From: Heterotrichella gracilis
Lineage: Eukaryota > Sar > Xanthophyceae > Tribonematales > Xanthonemataceae
DNA: 64,000 bases
Reading direction: 5' to 3'
NCBI GenBank assembly: GCA_032358255.1
Contig: JAULBX010025009.1
Span: 1 to 64,000 of the forward strand
Part shown: one piece after another, positions 46,721-63,995 of the stretch
Position numbering within the stretch: position 1 is the first letter of the stretch
Layout: every line of letters starts with the position of its first letter
The notes under the pieces: model-generated
What the model was told of the DNA's origin: nothing
Database searches by the model: none
What the model saw: the letters and a program-made list of their open reading frames with translations, nothing else
Position numbers and translations under genes: made by a program

Positions 46721-47877
46721 GGGTTTAGGGTTGGCCTTGGGAGCGTAGGGTGCGGTGCAGTGTGGGAGGGTGGGTTGCCACGTTGCCTGTAAGGGCGCCT
46801 TGCCAGCCAATTAGTGTCGACACCAACCAAATGCGGCTGGAGCCATCGCCAGAGGTTGCTAACCTCTGGGGCATGCATATCCATCAAGAATGGTATCAAC
46901 GCGCGTAGAATGGTACCCACCAGTACGTGTAGATAGAGCAGTTTTGGCAGCAACAGGTGTGTGCTACCTGTGAAGCTAGTTTGGGTGGCAGCAGAGGAGT
47001 TGCGACGCTGCGCTATGCGGTGAACCGTCTGAAAGGTTTAGGGAGTTGGCCTGGCAACATTTGTATTGATAGGCGCGCCGGTAGGACCTCGTCTGTGCGG
47101 TTGGCTGGTTGTCAATGACATGAAGGATGGGCTTCAAAGAATTCTGCGGCAGCCATGACATGTGTGCTACAGCTACTAACATGTAACAGCTGGAACAAAC
47201 CGCACTGCGCGCACGCATGATAAAGGCATAATCATTATGATTGTCAAGAGCCATTAATGCAGTTCCACAGAACTTTTGAAGTTCTGCAACAGCTAGTGAC
47301 ATTGCCTGGCAGTCTGCGATCATTTGTTGGCCTGGGCCTCAATAGCAGCCACTGGAATTCATTTGAATAATAGCCAAGGCGGTTACAGAAAGTTATCATA
47401 CGAGTAGTGATTGCAAAGCTGGCAGAGAGGCACTGCCAAAGCCGCTAGCAAGCTTCAAGCGGCACTTAGCAAGGCTCGGTCACCGAGCCTATCATTACAT
47501 CGTGCCTTACATATGCCCCTTCACTCCGCTTTAGTGCGTTCCCTCCCTTCCTACTTGCATACAATTGGCAGCTGCAACATTCAATGATTTGTAGTATACC
47601 CCCAAAAAAGTTTGCCCTGTTTTAACTGTCAGTGAATAGCTTGTTAGCTGACGACTTCCAAGGTTGCATGTGCGCGCAACATCCTACCAGCATGGTACAA
47701 CATCATCTATTTGGCGATGGCACTGAATGGGAGTCTCCGACTGGTCAGTGTGCACTGCCCACCATGATGTAGAGTATGCATGCCATGGTAGCGATGCAAT
47801 CACTGCATCTTCTGGCCGCCCTTTGGGGCCCCTCCCTTCTAGGTCCCTCCCATCCAGGCCCCTGCCAACTAGCCCCC
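46721..47877. other. Intergenic region between convergent genes
   Basis: No gene supported. On the minus strand a 115-codon frame (47323-46976, starting MIADCQAMSLAVAELQKF) looks mildly protein-like, but its codon use is AT-rich compared with neighbours and no homologue is recognised, so it is left uncalled. Confidence 0.4.
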
Positions 47878-48972
47878 TCACCAGGGCGACACCTTGACCG
47901 CTTCCCCGTCCATTGTGGCAGAGTCCACCTTGGAGCCGTAGAAGGCCACGTAGTCCTTGATGTCCTTCACTCCTGCGCGACGTGGACAACAATGGCTTGT
48001 TGTCAAAAACCCTCATCAGGGTTTCTGAAGGCAGGGCAACACGCAACTTGAAAAGGGTTGCGGGTTGCGCACGTGCGCTTGGGTAGGTGCGCACTTGGTT
48101 GTTCTTCCGAATGGCATGCAGGCTGCCTGGATTTGTGGGCCCATGCATGCACCAAGTACGTACTGCTGGAGTCTGCACCGCATTTCCCACCCCAGTGCGC
48201 GTGGATATGCAGGAGCCAGGCTTGTGATTCACGGCAGCTGCCAGCACCATGGGCAAGTGGAGTTGCGCCACACAACTTGTGACACAAGTCAAACACCATC
48301 CCCGGTCACCAGGATTATCCTCGGGTAGTTCCATACGAAAACCCATACCAGTGCCCAAGGATACTGTTGATATGTAATCCCTGAGCCCTACGCCCTAAAC
48401 CCTAAAGCATACACTATACCAATGCTCAACGGTACTACTCCTATGCCTCGCGTGCACAGGTACCAACCACACCCTCACCTTCCTTGGGCTCGGGGTAGTA
48501 CCAGGCCAGTCCCGGTTTGCCGGGGTAGTCATAGTAGCTGGCTTTCCCCTTCCATGGGCAGGAGCTGGACTGTGTGGGGTTCTTGGACAGCCTGTCCAGC
48601 TTGACATCGCCCGGTGGGAAATAGTACACCTGGACAATTAGGGAAGGAGCTCTGCTACATGCAGTCACAGTGCCACCAGTGCCACAATGCTGTGTGCAGT
48701 GCTTTCATTAACCACTAACAGGTGCATAAGCTGATATTTTCAAAGCATAAGGTATTGACACTGCGTGCCACAAGGTCGCAGTGCCCAGTACCCAGGTGGT
48801 ATGGTGGTCTTGCAACAGCCTGTACAAACATGGGTGTAGTAGGTTGGCCAGCAAGCATGGCACATACCGGCCTGCCCTCCGTCACGATAATAGCGTTCTG
48901 CGTATCTGCGATGACTTCCCCGTCAAGCTGGACGGTGATCCGAGCAGTTGTCGTGTCGACCTGGGGACCCAT
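47878..48972 (-). CDS. DUF427 domain protein
   Basis: Three exons: 48972-48868, 48629-48479, 47972-47878; phases match, 116 aa. The family signature is clear: RITVQLDGEVIADTQNAIIV, then VYYFPPGDVKLDRL, SSSCPWKGKASYYDY, WYYPEPKEG and a C-terminal VAFYGSKVDSATMDGEAV. DUF427 proteins are small, widespread in bacteria and fungi, adopt a compact mostly beta fold and have no settled activity. The Met at 48972 fits the usual domain boundary. The frame is open further upstream (to 49080) with another Met, so a longer N-terminus is possible. No targeting signal is evident with the chosen start, so it is probably cytosolic. Confidence 0.85.
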
Positions 48973-49670
48973 TGCAGTGACAGACACTCGATGCCTTGAG
49001 GATATGCCTGCACAAATGTTGGCTTGGGTAACTTGAACGGTCACCACCATGCGCTGAGAACGGCGGCAGTTGCTATACATCTCTGTCTAAGAACCAAGCT
49101 GTCATAGAAATGACCAGCGTAGCAAGGGTCGAGGAATATACTGTGTGGTCGGCAAGACCTCACGGCATGCACCCACCAGATTGTGTCCACTGTAAGTAGA
49201 TCGAGTTGTGGTTACATCAGAAAACACACCCAGCCATAACCCACCTTTCTGGTGCACAGGGACCCGGTGCCTAAACGCGATTCCCCCGTTCCGGAAGCTG
49301 TGAGACCTAGGTGCAATGCAGCGAGTGCCCACGAAACCTCTGGTGCACGCACGCGCGGGTCCTACGAACGCTGTGTGTGCGTGGGAAGCGAGAGAAACCA
49401 CCGACATGCTGTACTCAGTTGTAACGAGTGTTATGTATGGGTCGGAGAAGCAACCTGTGGTTTCTTTATGACCTTACTAATGCATTGCACATGCATGCAT
49501 AACAAATCATTTCCCGCCAAATCGGCGAAACCACTAGTTTAGTTTTATGTAAACAGCAAACGACGCAGCGTATTTATCAGACCCTTGCCTCCACAACCGT
49601 ACTCCTTCCAAATACCTAGTATTCAGGTATCGTGAGTGGCATACAAGGACCTGATACCCCTCTTAACACG
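48973..49670. other. Divergent intergenic region
   Basis: Lies between head-to-head genes and is expected to carry both promoters. No feature is recognised apart from AT-rich sequence at 49490-49560. Confidence 0.4.
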
Positions 49671-51158
49671 ATGCATGCAATGCAGGGTGCGGTGGCGCCC
49701 ATGTTGCGATCAGCCACACATCAATCCGCAGGAAGCTCAGCATCGCACAATAGCAACTTGGCCCTTGCCAGATACAAGGTTAGTTTTCGCACGCCGTTTG
49801 GACAAAGCTTGCTCGCCATCAGACAGCCGCGTGGGAGGTTCGCTCTCCAGTCCGCACCACCCACATGCTCCTACGGCCCCAGCAAGAAGGAACTCAAGAG
49901 GCTGGAGAAAAAGTGGAAGCGCTACAAGGTTGAGATCAACGGCCAGGAAGTGGGCGGTGCCAAGCTGGTGGTCCCAGCTATTGCTGGTGTGACGCTGGCG
50001 GTGCTCTTTGGTGAGTCCCCAGTGCAATCCCCATCCTCTGACTGCACCCAGCAGCACCAAGGAGGGCTGTTGGTCTCGGAAGGAGCACCTGGCGTTCCTT
50101 GACACACCTATTGAATGAGCAGCAGCTGCGCTACCACGAGCAGCCTGCTGCTCGCCCAATATGCATGCATACATCTGTTCATGCCTTGCAGCGTTGCCAG
50201 GGTAGCAGTCAACCCGGTGTCCCTTTCGCCATTCAAAATCCCTGTCCTGAGCCGCTGGTAATATCTCTGCTTTCCCGGTTCTATTGCACTTACATTGCAT
50301 ATGCCCTACTTATAAAACTGCACCCGCCGCTTGGTCTGCAGGCCCGCTGGTGGTGGGGTTGCTGGGAGCGGCTGTGGCCGTTGGCGGAGCCCTTGCAGCA
50401 GGAACTGCCTTTTTGGCGTTTGGCTGGCTGCTCATCCCAGCCATGTTTGCCCTGGGATCCCTGGCCATGCTCTCTTTCGGGGGCCTGGCTATGGGACTCG
50501 TGGCTGGCACCTTCCTGTTTGGAACCCTGGCCAAGCTGGTACAAATAGTTAGTGAGTTTGTCACATGCATTTCACATGCAATACAGCCAAGGCTGAAAAG
50601 GATAACGGAGTATTAGCCAACCACTTGACTGTCTCTCCTCATAGACCATGCAGACTTGTTCTGTAGATGTTTTGAGACGTTTGTCAGATTGCAATGCTTG
50701 CAGTTCAAATGGGGTCGCAACACTGTTGTGATAGAAAGCGGTATGCATGTTGATTTGGAGCAATGCGCGTATCTGTGTGCATCCACAAGGATCAAGCCGA
50801 ACATACAAGTGCTGTTCAATTGGGTCCTCACACAAAGGTGATTTGGTCATCGTTTTGCACCTGACCAACGAGTGCCATGCCACAGGCTGTGGTTGGGCTT
50901 GGCATCTGGCTGGGGTTGACAGCCGTGAACGCCTACATGCAACCAGACGCCCCGTCCTCAAGCAGCCGCAAGGCCAAGGGCAAATCTGGCTTCATCAACG
51001 TGTCGATCGACGGGGCCTCGGATTCTGATTCCGATGAGGATGATGGTCCAGATGCTGTGGAGGAGGCCCGCAAGGCTGAGAGCCGCATCAGGGACGAGCT
51101 GAGGGAGTTTGACAGGAGGCTGATGGGGGACAGGAGGTATGACCGCTTTGACAAGTGA
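49671..51158 (+). CDS. Putative plastid membrane protein, unknown family
   Basis: Three exons: 49671-50010, 50342-50547, 50886-51158; phases 1 and 0, 272 aa. The N-terminal 65 residues are Ser/Ala/Arg-rich with no acidic residue until the KKELKRLEKKWKRYK helix, consistent with a transit peptide. Four hydrophobic segments follow: LVVPAIAGVTLAVLFG, VVGLLGAAVAVGGALAAGTA, FGWLLIPAMFALGSLAMLSF and MGLVAGTFLFGTLAKLV; a fifth, AVVGLGIWLGLTAVNAYMQ, is possible. Gly/Ala-rich helices of this kind pack tightly. The C-terminus is soluble and charged: SDSDSDEDDGPDAVEEARKA and a basic helix ending DRRYDRFDK. The first Met in frame after the upstream stop region was chosen. No family is recognised. Decayed copies of the last coding bases continue past the stop. 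Confidence 0.7.
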
Positions 51159-51164
51159 GGGGGT

Positions 51165-51310
51165 GTGATCCGTTTGATGGAAGGCTGATGGGGGGCAGGA
51201 GGCATGATCGCATTGACACGTGTGGGATGGGTGATCGGTTTGGCGGGAGGCCGATGGTGGACAGGAGGCACGATCGCTTTGAACGTGAGGGAGGTGTGAT
51301 TGGACTGATG
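51165..51310 (+). repeat. Tandem copies of a gene's 3' coding end past its stop
   Basis: Two to three diverged direct copies, about 75 bases apart, of the final coding segment 51110-51160 (core GGAGGCTGATGGGGGACAGG...ATGACCGCTTTGA). They lie in the presumed 3' untranslated region. Confidence 0.82.
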
Positions 51311-56411
<5,101 letters not shown>

Positions 56412-57231
56412 CATACTGAGGGTGCTCACATGTCTCCCAAGAGGAAACAGCCTACTGGCACCGCGGCTACGATCGTGAGCGCAGTGGGGCATACAGTAAC
56501 GTGAACAGACAAAGTCGTGATTGAATAGCAATCATCGTGACACCGTTTGCAGCGCTGCAGTTTTCTGACCAGGGGTTGCGCTCCAAGGTGGTGTTTGCAA
56601 AAGCAATTATTTGGGAGCACAGTTCATCACGATTTTTTTCAACATGACAGACATGTTGTGATTGTGTTCGAGGTGTATGGTACCAATTTGTTTGACAAAT
56701 ATGGCTTTGTGACTTATGTTGCATGCAATCCTCTGAGTCAGTGGACTCCAGTCAGGGCCATGATTTTGCATATGCCTGCTATTGTCTGGTACTACAAAAA
56801 ATCTGTTTGTCATTGATGCGACATTGAATGGCTGTCAGTGACAAGAATGCGCACTTTGCTTGTCAAGCTGACCAGGATGTGTACCACTGAGTTGGGTCCA
56901 GGACCTAAGGTTTGTGAAATGGTGGTGACTACAGATTGGGTCCTCGTGAAATGTAAATGTCCGCATATGCCTCAGCTTGTGTCGCCTGGATGAAGTCATT
57001 TGATGTCACAACTGCACACACAGCACAAGTACGTCACTGCCAGGACCATCCAAAGGTGTCTGCATTATATTGTTGTGCCAGAGGCCTGTTGCATGCAGTT
57101 CATTCGTTGACAACTTGATACCATGCACACGTCGCGCATGTTGCGCTCCAAGACTGCATGCCAGCACAATTTTCACAGCTGGGTGGCCCTTGCAATTGTG
57201 CAGGCATTTGGCTAGCAGCTAGACATTGCTT
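56412..57231. other. Intergenic region between convergent genes
   Basis: Lies between the 3' ends of the GSNOR gene and the kleisin gene. No coding or RNA feature is supported. Confidence 0.45.
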
Positions 57232-60200
57232 TCACCACCCCACACATCCTGACGTTGTCAACTTCCCATGTTCAGGGAAGTGCTCTGCAGCTTGCACTTG
57301 AATGATATTGAAACCCCACTCACCAAGCAGCTGGTAGAAGAGCCTGGCTGCATCCGTCCTGCGCATGTTTGCTGTGAGCGCGGTGAAGCTGATGCTGGTG
57401 GGAGCGTTGGCCTGGGCCTGGGAGTCCATGCAGGTGAACCTCTGCCTCAAAACCCTGCAACATGCGAGTGATTATGGCACCGTGCACTGAATGCAGGGTT
57501 ATGGCAAGGCAGTAACTGTTGTTGGTGAATTGATGGTATTGCCAGGGCCTTTGCCATTATGCTGCCCCTTGGTCCAGGGACCATGCATGTGCGCACAGCA
57601 GTATGGGAGATTCAGGTTTGCCAAGCTGTACCATACCAAGAAGTATTTGTATTCAATAATCGAAATGTTAGTATAAAACTAATTTATCGTTGAATGGGAC
57701 AGCGGCACACACGCTGGGCATGCCACAGCCAATTGTGCGTGGTTGGCACCGTTAAAAGGGGCTGCAGCCAGGACCTTGGCCTCAGCCTTGTCAACGTCAC
57801 ATGGACTGATTCGTGCATGCCTGATAGCTGCCACTTACTGCACCATGGCCAGGGTGTTCCTTGTGATTGCATCCGCCACGCAGCCTTGGGTGGTTGGGCC
57901 AGAGTGCTCCAGCAGCTGGAACTGGGAGAGGGTGCCGTAGGTGCCCTTGGCTGACCCACCAGTCACCTGATGGAAAAGGTAGGGTTTTTCTGAATATTAA
58001 TTTGGACAGGAGGGCAATGAAGTCAATTCTGATGGCGCCACTGAGAAACTCTGGTGAAGGAAAAAGCGCGCTCTTCATTTTTTAACCAGAATTTTTCAGT
58101 CTGCTCAATGGCATGGGCAGGCTGCATTTGAAAGTATATTTTCCCCTGTATATTCATATATTCACTCCCATTACCTGGTGCAGGCTACCGCTTGCAGGCC
58201 CCTGGCCCTGCCCCTCCTCCGTGGTCCCCTCGTGCACAGTGGGCAGCATGTTGGCCAGGCCTGGGCCCATGCCCATGGCCGCCAGCTCATCCATGTCAAA
58301 TGCCACGCCATCGGAGCCGTGGGTGGGCGTGGTCCTGAGGGGTGCGATGCATCACGTTGTAGGGCCAAACTGAAATGATGCCATTTGCCAATGAAAGGTA
58401 TGAGGATGGATTGGGTGATATATTCATGCCTTGTGCATGCATGGCAGGGGGTTGTGCGGCGGGGGAAGAGGATGAGAGGAGATTGCGCACAATGTGATGC
58501 ATCAGGGTCCACACACCCAAAGTAAGCATATTCTGGCTTGGTACAGGGGTGCAGCTTGTCACTGAAGGTCGCATGATATATGGAACGTCAGAGAGCTGTA
58601 CTGGCGTTGACATCAGCGGCCTGTGTTCCCTAATCCAAAACCTCAATCCAAGCATTTTGAATTCATTGACATATAGTCCCTTGAATGTGTTACCTGTCAG
58701 ATAAGAGCCCAGTGACCGACTCGGGCCTCAGCGCACTTGTCAGCTTCTGCCTCTTGTCCCTAGTGCCGGTCCCCATGGGGTCTGAGTCTGCAGGGGTCAG
58801 CCCCAGCTGGACCTGGCGCTCATAGTCAGCGCTGCCAGGGGTGGTGAAGGCAGCCCTCATCCTGCACAGAAGTCATTTGTATTCAAAGAATGTTACATGC
58901 ATGTGTCTGGGAGAATGCATCCTATACACCAATGATTTGCAGTCTGGTATTGTTGCATGGACAAGCTGCAATGTATAACGTTCGCAGTGTATGTGACATC
59001 CATGTCCGGACCAAAGTGGAGTGACCAAAGCGGCCAAAGTGCAGTGACAACTATATGGATAGACAGCCTGCACAAGGAACCTAAGCATGCAGTACATCGG
59101 GGCGATGCGCAGGGTAGTCACCTTTCGACCTCAATGTCACTTCCAGGTACTGCTCTGTTTCCTTCCGCTTCAAAGTCAGGCAGCGGCATAAACTCCTCTC
59201 CTGCCATCTCCTGGAACTGCATCTGCTCTTCAAGTTCATTCTCACTGGGCTTGCTTCTTGTTTTAGTTCCTGCAATATATTGCACTGTCAGTCAGACTCT
59301 GAGTGAGCATACCTAAAGGTGTTGGTGGATCAGTGGCATGGCCTGAAGGTACCTAAGGCTTGCTGTATCATGGATGACAAATCCAGTTGTCACAGTGCAC
59401 TGCAGGTCCACTAGTTAGGAAGGTGAGATGTTAAGGAATGGGGTTGCACGTGCAATTTGGCATACCCACCTTTTGTATCGATTGCCACCGCTGCATTGAA
59501 CATCTGCATGAGCTCATCGGGCCAGGCCGCAGTGGCTGTTGCTGTTGCAGGGGCCGCGGTCAAGCTGAAGTCGTCACCAGACTCGTCATCTGACTCGTCT
59601 GCCTGCCTGTGAGGCCTGGGGAGCATGAGATCTGACGCGTCCACCGTCCACTGCCTGAACTCCTACATGGAAAAAGAATGCAGAATAAATAAACAAGCAG
59701 GGTCAGTACCTTCACATGTGCTGCAGCCATTGCCAGGGGACATGCAACACTTGAGGCTGGCAGTTACTGTAGGTGAGCGCATCTATGGCAGCAGATTTGT
59801 CATCACGCAGCAATTAGCAGCGTGCGTCATGAGGTACCTTGCTCCTGATCTGGACTTCGTCGGCGTCATCAATGATTGTAGACTTGCCCTTCTGCTGGCG
59901 CTTGGACTGGTCGCGCTTCCTCTTCCTCTGTGTTGCTGGGGCAAGATCCTCTTCTGCCTCCTCCCCTGTCCTGATGTGATCCCCCTGATTGTCTGCCATT
60001 GCGGCCAGCCACAATCAACAAATTGTTCATTGAATGAGCCAAGTAGACCAATTGGAAGCTGTATGCACCCTGGCGTGACGTGACATTCCATATGTGCCAG
60101 AATGAAGGAAATGAAGGGCGCGCAACGCAGTGGTAGGGGGCACAAATGCAAGCCAGTGCCACATGCCGCACACCATCAATCGCAAACTTTACGCCAGATG

Positions 60201-62494
60201 TTGCCTAGCTTAACATCTCCATAACGGAGGAAAAAATGCAGGTATTTTGTTAATTGTTTTGCATTGGTGAAGCCAGTGGTGAAGAAACAAATTACCTGCT
60301 GGATCCAGAGCCTGGCCTTCATCAGCTGGTGCTACGGGCTCATCGGGGTTGTGCATGACTTCCTCGGCAGGTTCTTCCACAGGGAACAGGTCCAGCTCGT
60401 TCACCTCTAGCAGCCCTTCTGGCATCTCAAACACTTCAGGCAAGTTGCTGCACAGGTGACCAACAAGTCAAGCTGAGGGCACTGGTCGCTCTATTCTAAA
60501 ATGCATTGCACTCAAGCTAAGCTTGCAGTACTATCTACTAGGACTGCCCACAAAAAGTTCTCAGTACAGTATTAAAAGTTGTACAATATAGTTGGCAGGC
60601 TGTTGGCTATTTGTTTATGGGGATACTTACAAGTCGAGTTCATTTGGTTGCAAGTCCATCAAATTGCGCGACTCGGGCTTGCCCCTTGGGATGATCAGCC
60701 CATCTCCTGGGGTGTTGTCCTCAAAGTCCATCGTTGGCATCAGGAACAAGTCCTCGCCCAGCTGGTACATCACACAGGAGTATCCTCAGCCCTAAATAAT
60801 TTTATTTGCAGTTCACACATGGTGCACCATGGTCACCAGTGCTCTGGCGATTACATGTGCGTGCACGGATGATAGTGACTAAAACTTTTTTGTATTGTTG
60901 ACATTGCAATGAGATTGCGCATTCTATGACGTCACCCACCGTTGCTGGAGGGTTCACATCTTGCGTGAAGAGGTCAAATGTCACCATGCCCTGTCCTGGG
61001 AACTCCTGATCGATATCTTGCAAGGTAATGGCTTCCACCCTGGAATATAACAGCACACCATTTTCAACCAGGCAAGACCACCGGGTATCAAATGCATGCA
61101 TGATGCGGCATCTCCTAATATGTCAAGGTGAGGCGCATGCAATGCTGTCACATATTGTTTGAATTCTGCTTGCAACACACCTTGCCCTCTCTTTCCCTTT
61201 GTCTAGGGTGGCATCATCAATGTTCAGGTTCCCGGTCATCAATTGGATCTTCCTGTTCAGGTCGTTGAGGTCCTCTGCAACGCAGGACATAGGGTGCTCA
61301 GGCGCAGTGTGACATTCTTTACAATACATACCACTGCATAGTGCATCAAGCTACGCTGTGCATGTCTGAAGGGAACTATAGTTGTAGTGGTTCAGGAACT
61401 TACCCCATAGGTAGTGCTGCTGCTTGTGGTAGATGATGACAACACCACCTGCAGTACACATCAAGGTATATTAGGTTTGGGCTTCATTCAGTCATAGAGG
61501 GCATATGCTGTAGAGGTCAGAGCTGAAGTATCCATAATGCGAAATTATTGGGAAGTGTCTCCTTTGTGCTGCATTTGCATTGCTAGGCATGATGTAATCA
61601 TTATGCCAGGCTTGCGCGAGGTCTCACCTACTAGTATGCCTTGCAGGCGCAGCGCATGGGGTATGTCTGGTTCCAAAATCTTGTTGCTGCAAGGGTCAAA
61701 ACGATTCAGTGTCATTTCAGCTGTTCACATTCAACTGTTGCGGTCATCAGAGTGCACGCCATTCTGGTATGATGGAGCGTAAGCCAGGCAGGGCTGGAAT
61801 GTGGTGTGAGCAGTACACCAGGAGAAATTGTGCAAATGTCTCTCCACAGCCAATTCCATCAAATATCTGCCATGGCTGAGTACGTGTGCGAGATGATGCG
61901 CAGCATGACATCATGAATGGGGTTGCAGGTCCCACGAGGGTACAGTGCAGTGAATGGGAAAACATGGGTGTGTGGTTTGGCATTGCGCAGCTTGTGATAT
62001 TTTGTATTGCAAGCTTTTAGTAGTTCCATCGTGGGCCACCAGCAAGCTTACCATGTCTCAATCACGTTGACCCCCATGATCTTCCCACGGTTCAACTTTC
62101 TGCCATGGGCCACCACCCTGAACGGCACAACTTGAAATTAGTATGCTGAACCCCACTTCATCCATGCTTGGGAACATTCTGGGAAGAGCAGATTCACAAT
62201 GGAATGAATTGATATCTTGGTGCCACAGTGGCAAACAAGCTGCAGATACAACTTGTTGCGAGGCCCTTCTAATTGGATACACTTTCAAACTAGTTGTACA
62301 AGTACTACTTGCTCGAGTCAGTGTAGGTTCAGAGTGAGTCACACAGTGCAGTCTGCAGTGCATTCAAAATGGGCTGTGAGACCAGCTTGGGCAGTCCAGT
62401 TGCTGAGCTCACAAGCTCACATACGAGTGGTAATAACGTACCACACAGCACCCAGTGGGGACTTTTTGCCCAACAGGTCGTTGGAGTAGAACAT
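57232..62494 (-). CDS. RAD21: Cohesin kleisin subunit, RAD21/REC8 family
   Basis: Fifteen exons: 62494-62442, 62117-62052, 61686-61628, 61448-61404, 61274-61181, 61039-60940, 60761-60631, 60447-60296, 59992-59838, 59662-59470, 59269-59122, 58861-58694, 58334-58175, 57966-57839, 57454-57232; all phases match, 624 aa. The N-terminal SMC3-binding domain starts MFYSNDLLGKKSPLGAVWVV and continues HALRLQGILVGGVVIIYHKQ. The linker is acidic (NELDLFPVEEPAEEVM) with a basic nuclear-localisation-like patch (QRKRKRDQSKRQQKGK). The C-terminal winged helix that contacts SMC1 is at about 565-620 (ISFTALTANMRRTDAARLFY). The chain closes the cohesin ring and is cut by separase at anaphase. DIEVER at 394-399 fits the separase consensus. 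RAD21 versus meiotic REC8 cannot be decided from sequence alone. The last exon contains a GTGAGT, so the extreme C-terminus is less sure. Confidence 0.9.
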
Positions 62495-63557
62495 GGTTAC
62501 GAAGTCTCAGACCTTCAGCTTCACTGTCAGTGTGACTTGGTCCAGTGGAGAGAGCGACAGGAAACACTGCTACGTCGAAGGTATGCGTTCAGGCGTAGCC
62601 CCTGTTGAGTTGTGAAGTCTCAAAAGCTCAACGTTGTTCTGTGGGGTCGGAAAGAACTGCCTTGAACGTATCAGTGGATCTCCAGGAGGCCTAAGCGGCC
62701 TCAGAAGTAGTCTACGGTTTTAAGAACTGTAACAACCCGAAAGGGCCAGCGTCGGCTAAACTGCACGTTGTCAACGGTTGTGAGTGCCCACTAGGTGACT
62801 GGGCACTTGCTTAAGAGCATGTGGGCAAAAGTTGCCATTTCGAATTTTGATTGTGGCCTCGCATTGGTCCAACCATAAAATATCACCCTGCTACAGTGCA
62901 TAATATGATTATTGTTTTTGGCACCCAGAACCATATTTTCACATGCACTGCTGTGCATGTCCAGCTTCTGCCTCAGAACTGTATCAATTCTGACTTCAGA
63001 TGCGAGAGTGTCATACCGTTCTCTACATCAGAACAGTTATTATTCAGGTACTGTCACAGTGACAGCTGCTGACTGTCTGGCAGAAATGATTACAATGACT
63101 GTGAAAGCTACAGTGGAAATGGTAACCGTTGAACCGCTGCAGAGATGCAACAGCAGGGTGAGCATATACATTCTGAATTCATAAATTTGTGAATCACTAA
63201 GTGTCCCGGCTGCAGCAACACCAACTCAATTGTAAATAGCCGCCGATGGCATCACCATGGTCAGGTGGAACACGCCCTGTGCGTGTGTGTGTTGTGGCCG
63301 GAAACGTGTTCGCTACGCACCGTGCTGTTGTCACGCTTGTATCCTGCGCGGTAACAGTACTACGGCTGCGCAGCTAGCCTAGCTACACGCATGCATTGCG
63401 TTCCATTGTATCTAAACGCATTAAATTGTCGAACAATCATGATAAGACAAATGTATATTATGGCAAACGGTTGATTTCCAACTGCATGTAAGGGTAGTCA
63501 ATGTTCATGAATGGTGCGGAGAGGCCAGAATGACCGTCCCGTGGTACTATAATGATA
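62495..63557. other. Intergenic region upstream of the kleisin gene
   Basis: Should contain the kleisin promoter. Plus-strand open frames here (for example 62369-62608) overlap the kleisin first exon on the other strand and show no family resemblance. No RNA gene is recognised. Confidence 0.4.
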
Positions 63558-63995
63558 TCAACCCCTGTCCACATGTGTGTGGGCAGCCATGTGCATCCCT
63601 ATGATCAGCAATTCCTTATCCAAGCATGGCACTCGGCTATCACATGCCCTTGCCACTGGCAGTGTTGTGGCTTCAAGCTTGCCATGCACCTCCTGCGCCT
63701 GCTCCACCACCTGCACTTTGTTCCTCATCTCCTGCTTCTCTGAGGAGACTTCCCGCAGCAGCGCGATCCTGTACTCCACCTCAAGGTCTGGTAGCTCGCA
63801 TGCAGCCATGGCGTCTGCTTCTAGCGCCAGCTGATGGATCTGGTGCCTGCCCAGCGCGAGAACCATGCCAGCGGGCCTCTCTTGGCCACGGCAAGAGCTG
63901 ATACAGCAAGAAGCGCCAGGCCTAATGCATCCAGACCACGAAACGCCTGCAGCAAAAGGTGGGATGGTTGGTGCAGTGCTGAATCCAGTATGCAA
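63558..63995 (-). CDS. Partial hypothetical gene at the window edge
   Basis: Uncertain. From an acceptor-like TGCTGCAG at about 63953-63946 two frames look protein-like. One gives a hydrophobic helix with a basic tail (LDALGLALLAVSALAVAKRG ... stop at about 63823). The other, open to 63558, encodes a charged helical stretch (LEVEYRIALLREVSSEKQEM, VVEQAQEVHGKLEATTL). A Met at 63866 begins the second. Either could be the last exon of a gene entering from the right. The two may belong to one gene joined by a splice or a sequencing error that cannot be resolved here. No family is recognised. Confidence 0.35.
   Translation of the reverse strand: MHTGFSTAPTIPPFAAGVSWSGCIRPGASCCISSCRGQERPAGMVLALGRHQIHQLALEADAMAACELPDLEVEYRIALLREVSSEKQEMRNKVQVVEQAQEVHGKLEATTLPVARACDSRVPCLDKELLIIGMHMAAHTHVDRG

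Noticed and set aside
46976-47323. 115-codon minus-strand frame with mildly protein-like sequence
   Set aside because: Codon use is AT-rich unlike the other genes, no homologue is recognised, and there are no flanking introns or signals.
62369-62608. Plus-strand frame over the kleisin first exon
   Set aside because: Antisense to a well-supported exon starting MFYSN; no family match.
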